Shown piece after piece: positions 19,918 to 32,606 of a DNA stretch of 64,000 nt; the stretch's first letter is position 1, and every line of letters begins with the position of its first letter. Both the position numbers and the translations under genes were made by a program. The notes under the pieces are model-generated. The model was given only the letters and a program-made list of their open reading frames with translations, was not told the origin of the DNA and searched no databases. Origin of the DNA: Rotaria socialis (lineage: Eukaryota; Rotifera; Eurotatoria; Philodinida; Philodinidae); assembly GCA_905331475.1 (NCBI GenBank), contig CAJNYU010001530.1, forward strand, positions 1 through 64,000. Direction: 5' to 3'.

Positions 19918-21600
19918 GCTTAAGCAGATATGTTAGAGGCCGGTAATCAAAGACACAATAGGTCCCACTTATTTTGGCCGGGGAATACATATTTATGATA
20001 TGCTCTTTTACTCTTTCATGAAATATTCTGAATCTATAAAAACCTATAGGGAAAAGTTTTGCATGACGAATGAAAAAATGCTGGCTGCATGAACTCTTGG
20101 GAAAAGTGTCCTCAAAGCATAAGTTTTTCATGTTTGTGTTTGATCATCAGTACATTTCGGCGAGAAAACAATTCGAGAAGAGAGAATTCATGAACGTTTT
20201 TATTTACTCAAAAAGCGGATGCATACTAGAAGTGTTGAGTATATCCGCCTGTTTACATGATAACTTTGAAAAAGAGTGTCCAATCGCAAGGGAATTCTCT
20301 GTAGTTTTGCTTCATTAATATGTCGATCAAGTTCGAGTGTGAGAATGATTGGTGCAGTCATTACTTAGATATCACAGAAAGAGCGATTTTTCTGTATGCT
20401 TTTTGATGCGAACGTTCGCTCACGACATTTTTTGCGATAAAGTGTTCTTATGATCATCTAACCAAACTAGAATTATTATACATCATTCAATAAAAAATTC
20501 GCGAGCTTAAAAATGTTAAATAGGACATTTTAATTTTGAATTCAATGTTTCCCATAAGGGAAAGGTCTTTTTACTTCAATGAAGTTCGCCAACGTGAGCT
20601 GGCTGACACTTATTCGTTACTACACTCTAAGATGAGCTTTTAAATGTTTTAATCAGAAGGAATTTGTTATGAATAATTTATCGCTTTTTGAAGTACATAT
20701 AACATTGGGATTCAAATCCGAGGTTTCCCCATTTATTCTAGAATGATGTCGTATACACGTTACATCTTTGTTTCTGTATTCTTTTTTATACGGTTTTAGT
20801 TATTGTCAAAACCTCTTGTCAACAAAAGCAATACGCTATTTACTATCTTTTACATTAATCTTGACTTACCAACAATTGATTAAAAGAAGCAAAATGAATA
20901 TTGTGCAATAGAACGACTATTTAAATATCTGTCAGCGGGACAAAATTCCACGAAACGAGTGAATGATTAGAAACTATCGAAAATAATATTTTTCTTCTGT
21001 GCATACACTTCAATGAATTTTTTGAAGAACTATACTTAACTGTCGCTCATGCATACAATGATATTGCGAATAAGAAATCTTCGAACTAGAAAATTGCACA
21101 ATAATGGCATAAACAGAAAAATAGACAACTTACCTGTAGAAATATTTTGTTTATCCTTGTGGCTGTAATGCATACTGGGCACATGCATACGCTCGAATAA
21201 GCCCTGACACAGAAGCTAAAGTGCACCCACTTTTCTCTTGAAACTATCTAAGATGGATTAATTGATACTAGAAGCTTTGTATGGATTACATGCGCATCAA
21301 CGCATACTTCAATACAAACTGCTACTATACGTAAATTTTAGATTTTGATGTCATATGGCTCTAAAAAGACATGTCTTTAAAGTGTACGCAGATTTCTACC
21401 AAGAAGTTATCCCCCATTTTTTTCCTTTCAATAAGTTGTAGGTATAAATCTAAATATATTGGGATAAACTCTAAAAAAAATGGGTTTTGTACGAAATCTC
21501 ACAAAAAAGGTTCCGTAGGTTTGAAAAAGATTGCAAATGAGTCAAAATGTCCAAAAACCAAGTTTTCAATTCTACCGAACCTTTAAAGGTTCTTCCCGTG
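19918..21600. other. AT-rich intergenic DNA
   Basis: No gene supported. Only short frames without family resemblance or splice structure. The stretch near 21480-21600 has some GGTTC/GAACC inverted character next to the third telomere-like array. Confidence 0.4.
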
Positions 21601-21605
21601 TGGAG

Positions 21606-21716
21606 TGTGAGTGGATGTGGGTGTGTGGTGTGGGTGTGGGTGTGGGTGTGGGTGTACGTGTGGGGTGTGAGTGTGGGTAAAGGTAAGACTCAAACCACAC
21701 CCACACCCACACCCAA
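21606..21716. repeat. Third telomere-like inverted array
   Basis: About 70 bp of GTGTGGGTGTGGG repeats (21606-21677) is followed by ACACCCACACCCACACCC (about 21697-21715) across a short AAGGTAAGACTCAA spacer. Same orientation logic as the other two arrays. It lies about 230 bp upstream of the hAT transposase relic. Confidence 0.75.
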
Positions 21717-21948
21717 GAAAACTAAATCAAGCAATCGAATAGCCCGATAACCTTTCGGGTCTGTCTGAAAAGTTTTTTAGTCGAAAATCAGGCGTACCTG
21801 GAAGTATACCAAGTTCAAGTAGTTCGAAGTGGAAATCTACTACTTCCTTTTCCCATATCTAGAATCTGATGTCCTTCAATGAACTTTTTCATAAGATTTT
21901 GCTTATTTTTAGTTTTATTCATTTTTTGATTCAAACGAATATTTCGCG

Positions 21949-22440
21949 TTGAATGAAAACGATATTCGATTTATAGAAAACAAAATGAAAGATATAGTGA
22001 AAAACGAGACACTTTTTCAAGATCAAGTTTTACCAATACCATCAATTGCAACAAATTTTACACCATCATCGTCAAGAAATCAGCCAAAAGCATCAACATT
22101 TGACCAGTTTTTAATTGCATGTGGTCAACCTGAAGTTGTTATTGAACCGAAGCTAAGCAATAACAAATTAAGCATCAATGAAGAACTAAAACTTTATAAA
22201 AAAAACCATGATCGACTTCTACAGCAATCGATCCTTGACTGTAACATCATCACTTGATTTTTGGAAAAAAAAACTTTATTCATTTACCTATTTTATCAGA
22301 ACTAGCCCGAGGCTATTTATCAACGCCGGGCACCAGCATCTCGTCGGAATCAGCATTTTTCAGTTTCATCATGTGTTAATCGAAAATAACGAGCACGATT
22401 GTGTGCAGAAAACTTGTGCTTTACTATGTTCTTGAAAGAC
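21949..22440 (+). pseudogene. hAT transposase C-terminal (dimerisation domain) relic
   Basis: The frame at 21949-22257 ends in FDQFLIACG...SINEELKLYKK, like the region before the hATC dimerisation domain. In shifted frames the DNA continues with FWKKK and then ELARGYLSTPGTSISSESAF, the hallmark of hAT C-termini, and CAENLCFTMFLKDK before 22450. At least two frameshifts and stops interrupt it, so it is dead. Only the C-terminal third is present. It is a plausible remnant of the family whose non-autonomous derivatives occur elsewhere in the window. Confidence 0.7.
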
Positions 22441-25400
22441 AAAATTATACCAAAAAATAAAATTTAAATTGTGTACAAAAAATTATTTTTCTTTATCGGA
22501 CTTGTATTTTATTTCTTAAGTTCATCCTTCTGTTGTTTTAAGTCTTAAGCTCATACATATAGTGAATGGTTTTTTGTTTATTTATCTTTAAGAATACTTT
22601 TTTTTTGTCTAAACTAACATGTGTGTTCTTCTGGTTTTCTTCTTATCTCGTAATTGTTTCTTTTTGTAACATAAACTCAGATAATTCAAAATATACTATT
22701 ATGACATTTGATAAGGACACGATAAATAATCCTCCTGAATATTAATAGGAACTCATGAATTTTTCACAGCAGCTGTATGAATTATAGTTTTTATTGCAAT
22801 ACTTAATTGCATCACACGAAAAAGCTGATTGTTACGAGAAAAAATATATAAAAGATATATTTATTCGTAATAAAAAAAACATATCAGTCGATAGAGCTTG
22901 ATCTCCTGAATCAAATGATGTAATTTCTCTTCGAAAAAAATTATGATATTCGGACTGAAAACATGTTTTTTATGCCAATCCTATGCATTTTGGCTGGAAT
23001 GATGCAATTAAGACATGGGTAGAACGGGACAAAAATGAAAGTAGGTGTTTGTGTCTTTGTTGCTGCTCACTCAAAACGAATCGTATCTTGATGAAAATTA
23101 TACAATTCGATAGAAAAATGTTTTGTCTGTTCCGGAATCTAAAAATCAGCTCAAACGGACTTCGGGAAGCGGAGATATTCGATATTTTTTATCAGATTTG
23201 AATATCGTGATGGAATTTGGAACAACCACTCTATAGTTGAGGTCGGTTTCAATATAGTAGAATGGCATGAGATGCACTCTAATAACGTTTTTCAGTTTAT
23301 CATGTACGTATGGGATTAGTATTTCATTACATCTAGGTATCAAAGAAAACTAGATGTTGGTTCTTTGTCTATTGATAATACAAATGAAGCAAGTGTTTTA
23401 TTAATTGTAGTCAACGAAATAATATCATCAGAAGAAACATATACTTAGTATTATTCTTAATTTTGAACCAAAAATAAAGCCGAATTTTTTTTGATGAACG
23501 CAAAGCAAAACATATTTTCTTCTCCCACTAGGAAAAATATGAAAACGCATGCCTTACTGTTTATAGGATATACTATATAATTCATCAGTTAATTTATTTC
23601 AATTACATGAGAAATTTCCGTGTGACATTTTATGTAGGTTATTCTATTGAGAATTGATTCCCTTGTCTACATAGATATTGTGATCTTTTTTTGAGTTTCT
23701 GCTCTACTTACACATGCTATAAGCTAATATAATCTTTAAACTTATCATCAAGAAAAAAACAGCAATATTTGATGGAATATTTTTTTATAGTCTAGGAAGA
23801 AGTTGAACAATTTATGCACCGGCAATCATCATCTGAAAGATATCGTGATGACAAAAATAAAACTGTGCAAACGGCTGTATAGCTTCCTATTAAATATTGA
23901 TGTTGATTAGTAAATTCGTAGAAGCTTATTTCCATTATGTATATTCTTTGTTTTCTGCTTCCAACGATATTTTCTTTTTTTTTTATAGATAGAAATGAGC
24001 TTATCTGATCATTGAAAAAAGTTTGATTGATTTAAAGATCGAGAATAATCAGGTTGTTTCAATCGAATTCCAATTATTATACATATGTACTAAATAACGA
24101 GATAGAATCCAAGGATTAGTATTCTGTAAGACGATGCCCTCTGAAGTAACATCGTGACAACAGTGAATTTGTTTACAAAGCGTAATTAGACATATGTTGA
24201 GGCACGAAAAAAAAATATGTTCGAAAGAAAATGAACATAAAAACATACTGTTGGATGAATCTCATCCGATTATCTTATGAATCATGTCAATCAAAATGAA
24301 CTCAGGAAACATAATCCAACAGCCAGTATTCGGAAATATTTTTAGACCGGATTTGAAGGAAGACTTTTCATGAGTTTGATCGACACTAACTAGGAACAAT
24401 ATGCAGAAGCTAGAAAAAAAATTTGATTCTTTCTCTCTCTAATAACAGTAATAGAGACTATCTTTTTTACAAATCGTTGCTATCCGAGATTTTAATCTAA
24501 TCAGATCATTGTATACCATAAGATTAGTCGAAATTATTCTTTCTTCTAATCTAACATTTAGCGACTAAAACTTATTAATATTTCGAGATTGGGTTACAAA
24601 AAAGAAATAACATGAATACATGAAACCTGAGATCCTACAGTTTTGCTTGTGTCTACATGTAGTTTGACAATTATATAAAGTAGACAACTGATCTACTTGT
24701 TTTCTGACTACAATAGACTTCTAAAAGCTATTATTTATTTGAAGTACCGAATTGCATGAACGTTTTCAACAAGAAAATAACTATCTAGGGATAATTTGCA
24801 TTACACCATTGGCACATGTTTCTGCAATTTCCTCATCTAATTATGGATTGTCAACAGCTATCGGTTCGAAGCTCTTTTTTTGTTATTGAGAAGCATTTTC
24901 CGCATAGCTGAACATTTCCTTATCAAACATGTAAAAAAAAACTACACTTTTTTTATGAATGAAAAGAATAATAATTAAATTTACCGAATTAAGTATTGTG
25001 TAGGTGATTGGAAAAGAAAATTTTCACTTTAGTTGTGAAAATTTTAAAAAAGAGATTTTTTATTTACACATCGAAACGTAAAGGACTGTATGATATAGTC
25101 AAATCTTGATAATTTGCTCAGTTCATCTATCAAAAGTAATTTCCTTGTTACTCAATTTCATGATATTTCATATGAATGATTCTGCAAATGAAAAATATTC
25201 ACTTATTCTAGAGATGGCTTTTGTAAAAGTGATAACGCTACTAGAAAGACAAAGATCATAATTGCAAATAAGACAAATGATTTATAGAAGAAGAAAAGAG
25301 TTTTCTTTTTATTGAATTCTCCTAAAGCATATTATTTGCATCACTAATCGCTCACATATAATAAGATTTATTCTATTTTTATCTCTGAGCTCCTGTGTAA

Positions 25401-27183
25401 TTCATATTTCAGCATAAACATTTCGATATTAACATATTATAAGAACAAATAAGACTATAATAGATAGAAAACATTACTTTCTGCATAATAAGGAATTTCT
25501 CACATACTGAATTCTTACACAAAGAATTTTTCTTTCCTCGACACAGTAATTCAAATAGGTCAAAGACATTTCAATGAAAAATAATATATGTAAATATATT
25601 TAGTCGCTTATCTACCAGAAAGCAAGTAGAATCTGGCATTTCTCTGTCTTTCACTTTATCCACATTTCTCAATCGAACAGAAATCGATGTATTTTGATAA
25701 TATTGTTCATATTTATCTATTTGTTTTTACCATGAGGATTTTTGATTTCTTAAAAATTGAACTCGAATAGATAGACTTTTTCAAAACCATCACTCACATC
25801 CTATATATATATATATATATAGTAAACGATTAGATTATTTTTTTCATATAGTTAAAAAAAATATTTTTAATTAAAATTATAATCGATTGCATTTAATCTA
25901 GAACTCCAACCGATTGTAAGTGCAATCTCAGTTTTGACAATGCAGACTTGATGAAAAAGTCTATTCAAAGAAAATGTAAGTATGACGGGTGCTACCGTTC
26001 TGCTGGTTTTACTATTAAAAATAAAATGCAAATTATCATCTATTCGCTTCCAGTGTTCTTTTTTCCTATGAATGCTATGTGAGTACGGTGACATCATTTT
26101 TTATTTCAAGGACACAGAAAAGTCTGATTTTAAATTACAGAGAAGCGCTGCCAATTAGAAAACAAAATTATTCGAATAGGAAGCACGAAATCTTGTTCTG
26201 TATTTTCGACTCGATGTCATGACAGGAAAGAAATGATGATATTTAGAATGGAACGAAAGTCATGATAGAACATTAAATAGTTTATCTTTTATTGGTATTA
26301 ATTTCGCATGATCTTTTTCCTTCGTCTTATCTCTAAGCGCTTTTCAGTGGATTATCTGTTGCAAAATATAGGCTACTAGTTATGGCTTTCTATTAGTAAA
26401 AGTCTTCAGATGATTGAAAAGACTGTTGATGTGTTGTTGTTTTTGTTTTTGTTCTTGTTCTTGTTCTTGTTCTTTTGTCAGATGAATGATAAGATCATAT
26501 GACATTTATGATAGTGCCTATCTGTCATTAAAGCAATCAAAAAATATCTTGCTTTACTTGTGCCAATTTTCACTATATTCATCTTCGTAGCTAGCGTTAG
26601 TGGGTATGAATATGCATGCAAATATCAAGCCTTGATGCTATTTCATTCAAATGATTTTATTTGTCTGAAGACAAATGAACCGTCGTTCTCTTATTTTTCC
26701 AAGTTCTCATCTCGTCATTCTGCGTATGTCGTGCGTCGTTGTCATTAATTTTCTACGCCAAGAACCGAAAGAGAGAAAAAAAAGAAAAGAGAAATCTAGA
26801 AAAAAAGCAGAGAGAGACAGAGAGAGAGTCGTGGAAAAACATAGAAGGTCTATCCAAAACAGCCCAATGATAAGAGACGATAATGCGTGTTGTATTCACA
26901 GATTTACGGAGCCCATCCATTAATCGTTATTTTGGATCAAATAGAAAGAAGCAAGAGACAAAAAGAAAAAAAAATAACTGAAAAGGAAAATGATTATTAG
27001 ATAAAAGAAAACACAACATTAAACGAGCAGGATAACAACGGAAATCAAGGAAAGAGTTCTTTTTCTTTTAAATTTATTTTGTCACCCGTAGTTTTTATAA
27101 AATAGCGCACTTGGAATGCTTGATTAAATCATATAGCTACTATCAAGTTTCTTGCTCACGAGTTCTCTTTTTTCCGTACTTTC
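22441..27183. other. Long AT-rich intergenic region without recognisable genes
   Basis: About 4.7 kb with no supported coding region, tRNA or rRNA. It contains a short (TA)n tract near 25801-25822, a (TTGTTC)n hexamer run near 26445-26475, and a purine-rich stretch at 26760-26840. The distal part is presumably upstream regulatory DNA for the GPCR gene. Confidence 0.45.
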
Positions 27184-27201
27184 AGATAAATTTATTTGCT
27201 A

Positions 27202-28691
27202 ATGACATTAAATAATAGTATAGATTCTTTTTCAACGAATTCGTCTTTTCTTATGGCAAGAACTCCATCAATGCCAATAAGCTCAACGAACGACTATGCA
27301 ATTCCACTTGAAAATCGACCACCTATCATGGCAACGTTTATATCATTGTATGCATTAATTTTTTTCTTTGGTATAACTGGAAATGCTCTTGTCATTTGTA
27401 AGTACTCGTTTTAGCTTTTTAGTTTATCTCTATGTTAAGGATTTGTTTTAAAATTTTGTTAGTTGTTGTATGTCGGAATAAAGCAATGCAAACTGTTACG
27501 AATGTGTTTATAACGAATTTAGCACTTTCAGATATTCTTGTAAGTAAATTCTTATAAAATGATAAAATATTTCTTTTCTTCTAATATTCCCTTCATTCTA
27601 GATGTGCTGTTTAGCTGTTCCATTTACACCAATATCAGCCTATGGACACACATGGCATCTGGGAAGAATACTATGCCATCTAGTGCCGATGTCTTTAGGA
27701 ATATCAGGTACGATGTGACCTATTTAAATTATTTAGGCGTCATCTTACTAAGTCTTCGTTTAGTTTATGTATCAACATTAACTTCTTTAGCAATAGCTGT
27801 TGACCGTTACTTTGTTATAGTACATCCATTTCGTTCTCGAATGCGTTTAGGTGTCTGTATATTATTAATTGTTGTTATATGGATTGTTGGCATTTCCATA
27901 TCGTTACCTTTAGCTATCTATATGCGATTCGATCGTACAAAATGTGAAGTAAATTTAAGATGAAAAACAAAATTAAAACCTTAAGATTTAAAATAATTGC
28001 TTTTATTTAATAGGAGTATTGGCCACAGTATACGTCGAGAAGATTTTTTAATTTTTCGTCATTAGTTTTACAATATCTAATTCCGTTCTCAGTTATATCA
28101 TTCAGCTACTATAAAGTATGGGCTGTTCTTGCACGTCGTTCATTACCGGGACGTACACGAATACGTGAAGAAATTGAACTTTGTCGTAAAAAGCGCACAA
28201 ATCGAATGTTAATTGCTATGGTCGTTATATTTGCTATATGTTGGTTACCCTTGAATATCGTTCATATGGTTGCAGAATTTCATCGCTCCGACTTAAGTCA
28301 TTATAAAGTTTTATTCTTAAGTACACACGTCATTGCCATGTCATCGACAGTCTATAATCCATTTTTATACTCATGGTTAAATGATAATTTTCGTAAGGAA
28401 TTTCAACAAATTATACCTTGTTTATTTAAAATATGCCCATGTTTCAATCAAAATAGCTTAAATAATACTATCAATACGATAGGCGATGGTGAAATGTATA
28501 ATGATCGCCCGAATACATACCGTGCGCCAACAGAATCAACAACAGATGGAAACTCCAATGGTTTTACAGTGAAAAAAACAACTTTAGAAAATATTCCATT
28601 AGCATCAATCAAACAAAGTCCATCTATAGAAGAACCATTAATTACGTCAAACAATCCAACAGCAATTAATACTAATTTTCATAATGTATAA
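27202..28691 (+). CDS. Rhodopsin-class GPCR, neuropeptide Y/F-receptor-like, 5 exons
   Basis: Exons 27202-27397, 27463-27539, 27602-27707, 27764-27948 and 28014-28691 join in phase to a 413-residue receptor. Introns are 56-65 bp with GTAAGT/GTACGA/GTAAAT donors. Family marks: GNALVI then NKAMQTVTNVFITNLALSD (TM1-TM2), PFTPISAYGHTWHLGR, the TM3 DRY motif in AVDRYFVIVHPF, CWLPLNIVH in TM6 and NPFLYSW in TM7. The Cys in GRILCHLVP would pair with the extracellular-loop-2 Cys. The long Ser/Thr-rich tail suits arrestin-type regulation. The TM2 and DRY regions are closest to invertebrate NPY/NPF, RYamide or related receptors; the ligand cannot be read from sequence. The start ATG lies 16 bp after a TTTCAG acceptor at 27185. 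AATAAA occurs at 28802-28807. Confidence 0.9.
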
Positions 28692-30498
28692 CATTGATAT
28701 TCTGTGTTAAATTTTTTCTCTCGTGCTTTGCCTTAAGAAAAAGAAAATTTACTATGATTAATATCTGTTTGTTGATATCTTTTCGCTCTGCATTATTACA
28801 AAATAAAGAATCAAATCATATTTGAAATGAAAAAAAATTACTTATGAATAAAACGTAAAAATATTGTTTTTGCAGAAGTTAACTCAACCAAATGAGAAAT
28901 AACCTCAAAGGACCAATGCATTGCATTACTTTCCAGTTCACATGAAAAAATAAGACATTTTCTATCGCTAATCATGATAATTATATATGGACGCTTTCTG
29001 GTTTCCTTTTGTAGTTTTCTGTGTGCGTATTTATTTCAATGAACGTAGAAAAGAGTAAGACATGCTAATAACGTCGTTTTCGTTGTTATATCAGAATGTT
29101 GTAAAGAAAAATTGAAGGCTAACGACAGGGGAGATTATGAAAAACTCTTGTTTTGAGCTTTTTATGATTATATTTCGAACCAATTGAATGCTACTAGTAA
29201 ATATTCCAATAAGCACAAAGCTACTTGGATAACTTAAGTAAATTTTGCCAAAAAAAGATCTACAAAAATATATAACCTTTTCGATTAAAAATAATAACAT
29301 TTATTTTCACAACAAAATAATCATTTGCTTACTCATTCTTCAAGTACAAAAGCGATTGAATAGTATGCAAGATTAATTTCCTGGGGATTTTCTTCTAAAT
29401 CATATTAGTTATCTTATTCCGACCGAGTGATGGTTTTTTATAAGTGCAGAAATGTATGCAATAATGACTTTTTTTCGAATATAATTTTAATATGCCTCGT
29501 TTCATCAAGGACGCAAACAATGCATAGAGTTTTTTTCTTCTTCAGACAAGATAGCACGAAGAAAATATAAAAAAAACTAATATTTGTTTTCCATTACCAT
29601 ATGTAAAATTGGGTGCTCCTTTATTCTGGTATCAACGAACAACAAGATATAGTATGCAAATAACATCCTATGGCCATATATCGTATAGTGAATAAGCATT
29701 ATAGAGATCAAAAGGTGTAATAGGAAAAAAACACACTTCTGTCTTATGTCAAACGTGGCATAGCTCTTATCTATCATTTATATTGTTGGGTGTATGCGTT
29801 CTATTTTAATTGAGTTGATAGTTTTCACAACAACAAGAAGGCATTCTTTCATCAGTACATTTGTACTGTCTTTTCAAGATAACAACACAGAAAAAGCAAT
29901 AATAATGAGAGATTAGCTGGAGCTTTTCAGATAGACGACACTCTGTGCGTTAATTCATTTGGCTGGCAAAGAATATGGTGACTGATGTGTTATTAAGCTG
30001 AAGCAGGACCTGATCTGTCTAATGAATAGAAATCTTCTATCACATAAAGACGTAACGGGTTTGAAAATTAAAACAAAGAAATATTAGGAACAAAGTCGTT
30101 GTGCACTTTTCACTTAGATCAAAGTTCGATTTTATTTTGTTCTCGCTGACGGATTCAAAAACAAAATTGACTTTCGTTGTAAATAGGTGACTCATAAGAA
30201 AGTAATGCTTTGAATGATTCATTTCCGTTAAAAAAAAACAAGAAAAAGGAGTCATATTGATTTGCATTTTTGCTTCATAGGAGCGTGTTTTTTTCCATTT
30301 GCTTTGCCTCTTTTATATGCTCTTGATGGCCCTCTGAAAATAATATTACGATAGAATGCTCTATTTGTATGATATTAATATTTTTTTATTTCTTCTATTC
30401 ATAAAAAGGGCAAAAATACTTTTGACATCACACCAATTTGAATAGAGCCTATAACAATCTGACTAATACAGTTATCCACTCAGTCTAATTTATTTTTA
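28692..30498. other. Intergenic region, GPCR 3' flank
   Basis: Holds the GPCR polyadenylation signal (AATAAA, 28802-28807). The remaining 1.7 kb is AT-rich with only short unsupported frames. Confidence 0.4.
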
Positions 30499-30511
30499 GG
30501 CGTATAAAAAT

Positions 30512-30904
30512 ATGACTAAATCGAATTCATTTGACTATGTTGGTTCATTGATTGACAGTGATTCAGGAATTGGTCTTGACTATAATACGTCATCTTCAAC
30601 TTTAAATGAATCATTGCCGCCATATTTTTCTCGATCACTAACACCATCTCCGGTTCCTTTCACTTCGACGACAACAACAACATCACCACCAACCCTTAAA
30701 AAACGTTATGATCTTGTGCCGACAACTAAATTTTTTTCCGATGGTATTATTGAACGTATTCGTCCGGCTATAATGAGAAATAGCGAAAATGGAGACTATA
30801 TCGTTTGCCAGACAAATCGCGGAACATTCATTGCTCATCGAACACCAATAGTTCCTGAATGGGTTCGAGATCTTGTTGAAGAGATCGAATATCAGCAGCG
30901 ATAA
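30512..30904 (+). CDS. Small protein of unknown function, 130 aa
   Basis: One exon, ATG to TAA, 130 residues. The first half is low-complexity Ser/Thr/Pro-rich (SLTPSPVPFTSTTTTTSPP). The second half looks folded: YDLVPTTKFFSDGIIERIRP, then GDYIVCQTNRGTFIAHRTP and an acidic C-terminus with WVRDLVEEIEYQQ. No signal peptide or membrane segment. A TTTTTAG acceptor ends 11 bp before the ATG, suggesting a 5' UTR intron or trans-splicing, and AATAAA follows at 30950-30955. Those flanking signals and the codon use support a real gene. I do not recognise a family. Confidence 0.65.
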   Translation: MTKSNSFDYVGSLIDSDSGIGLDYNTSSSTLNESLPPYFSRSLTPSPVPFTSTTTTTSPPTLKKRYDLVPTTKFFSDGIIERIRPAIMRNSENGDYIVCQTNRGTFIAHRTPIVPEWVRDLVEEIEYQQR

Positions 30905-30949
30905 AAATTAAGTTTGATGAACATATGTTTTTTTTCCAATATATTATAT

Positions 30950-30955
30950 AATAAA
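30950..30955 (+). terminator. Polyadenylation signal AATAAA
   Basis: A canonical hexamer 46 bp after the stop of the 130-residue gene. Confidence 0.6.
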
Positions 30956-31439
30956 TTTTATTTGAAAAAAAATGAATCAATTCATGTCATATTTAGTAAG
31001 ATTATGTTTGATGATAATTGGCTCCTTTCTCTACTACAAAGTTTGTTCTCGAACTAAGGAAAATACGAAGTTCGTAAGTCTTGTGATATATTTCATTAAG
31101 AGAAATATTTCAAGATCAAATTACAAACAATGAAGAATTAATTAATTGCGTAGTTCACGTGTGTTAGACTCATTTTTAGGGGAGAAAAAAACGTTTACTG
31201 AGCTCGTTCAGTATAAGCGCTACTTCACAATTCATTCTTTTCAATATTCTTTTGTTCTTCATGAAGAACAGAACTATTTCTAATATGTTATATATAGTAT
31301 CTATAAAATGAAGATAGTTGTATTCTTTAACCTACTAGAAATAAAAATGATATAATACAATAGAGTAATTTAACTCGGCCATTTATTATTGAATGATTCT
31401 GAAAGTACTTTGTTGTTTGAGAAGAATACACAATGAGTG

Positions 31440-32150
31440 AACAGATTCGATGATGAAGAAAATTGTGAATACTGCGGAATCATTGAACTGGCAAGTTTTC
31501 ACACGATTACATGAAATTGAGATATAGTTAATAGAATCCTTTTCATTTTTACTCATACAGAATCAGATCATCAATTATTCTTATTATCAATGCGGTAAAA
31601 GAAAACCTAATGATCCAATCAGTTACTAATAAAAAAAAAGAATAAGACTGATGATATATCTTGAGGTTCACTATTCTCACGTATATTTCTTTTAGGTTTC
31701 GGATTTATTTTCAAGCATGACATGTGTTATATCGAACAACTTTGATGGATTATATTTACTTTATTTTTATCAATGAAATAGCTAACTACTACTCTGGGAA
31801 TTTGAATAAAACATTCTTGTAATAGTAAGACATGTGCGATTCAATCTAGTATTAAATACGACAAAAGTTTAATCCTTGTTAATTAAGTGCTCTCTTTCTC
31901 ATGATTCAGTTCTCTCACGGTCATATATAGATTTTCAATAGACATTCCTCGCAAAACAAATAACAATAATTAAGACAAAAAAGGAAACGATGAACATTAT
32001 TTCACTAGAAGAATAATATTAGAAAAACAAGAAAAAATGTCGGCGCTCAATATAGAAGAGGTTATTGTGTATGTAACTATTTTTCCTGTTTGAAGAACAT
32101 CAACAGTATCTTGGAATAAAAATAGCTCAAGGCGTTCTTCTTATTTTCTT
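31440..32150 (-). pseudogene. Diverged duplicate of the 3' end and flank of the receptor tyrosine phosphatase
   Basis: Long patches here match 35.9-36.4 kb in the same order and orientation. Examples are AGATCATCAA (31566 vs 35972), TTCAATCTAGTATTAAATAC vs TTCGATCAAGTATTAAACAT (about 31840 vs 36160), and AATAATTAAGACA followed by GAACATTAT (about 31965 vs 36285). On the minus strand, near 32062-32130, a decayed phosphatase segment reads DTVDVLQT where the live gene has GVIDVFQT. The exon remnant abuts the flank directly, so the last intron and exon have been lost. It is non-functional. Confidence 0.6.
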
Positions 32151-32438
32151 TGAATATTTTAAAATAGCAATCGTAACCGTTGGATTCATGTGCAGAAGAG
32201 CAGAAATGACTTTTAACTTTGATTATAGGCTTGCAGAAAGTAGACGTTCGAACTCGCAAAAATTATATAGAAAATTGGGAAATGCACTCTAAGTTAAAAA
32301 AAACTTCAGTGTGGAGTCTAGAAAAATGTGTTACGAAGCTTCAAGCATTTTCTTGATTAAATTCTACAACTTCAAGGTCTGAATCGAAAGTATCAATAAA
32401 TATTTAATACATTCTTATCTTCGTCAGAAGAGTACTAA

Positions 32439-32602
32439 TCCTTTCCAGCCGGCTCCCAGAAGCGACATAGTTAAAACTCTTCTTTTGCATATATTTTCTT
32501 GTTCTGCCATAGAGATAAAAAAAAACTACTTCTTAAAATTGAACGGTGCTTCTATGTTGACTGGCTGTATGTTACCAATTGGCAACATCCGGCCGTAAAG
32601 GG
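32439..32602. mobile_element. piggyBac-like MITE, 164 bp
   Basis: The ends are imperfect inverted repeats: TCCTTTCCAGCCGGCTC on the left and, in reverse complement, CCCTTTACGGCCGGATG on the right. The right flank is TTAA (32603-32606) and the left flank is CTAA (32435-32438), consistent with a decayed TTAA target duplication. CCYT-type termini with TTAA targets are the piggyBac signature. No coding capacity. Confidence 0.6.
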
Positions 32603-32606
32603 TTAA

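Noticed and set aside
20690..20740. tRNA-like B-box GGGATTCAAATCC
   Set aside because: No matching A box, anticodon stem or acceptor stem at the right spacing.
21470..21600. Possible second copy of the 2749-3032 MITE (GGTTCCG...GAACC motifs)
   Set aside because: Only short GGTTC/GAACC similarity; terminal CACTG repeats and the CACCACACGG block are absent.
27670..27740. A 29-bp intron in the GPCR (GTACGATG...ATTTAG)
   Set aside because: Using the next acceptor (27763) gives a normal 56-bp intron and restores the family sequence LGISVYVSTLT; the short version inserts non-family residues.
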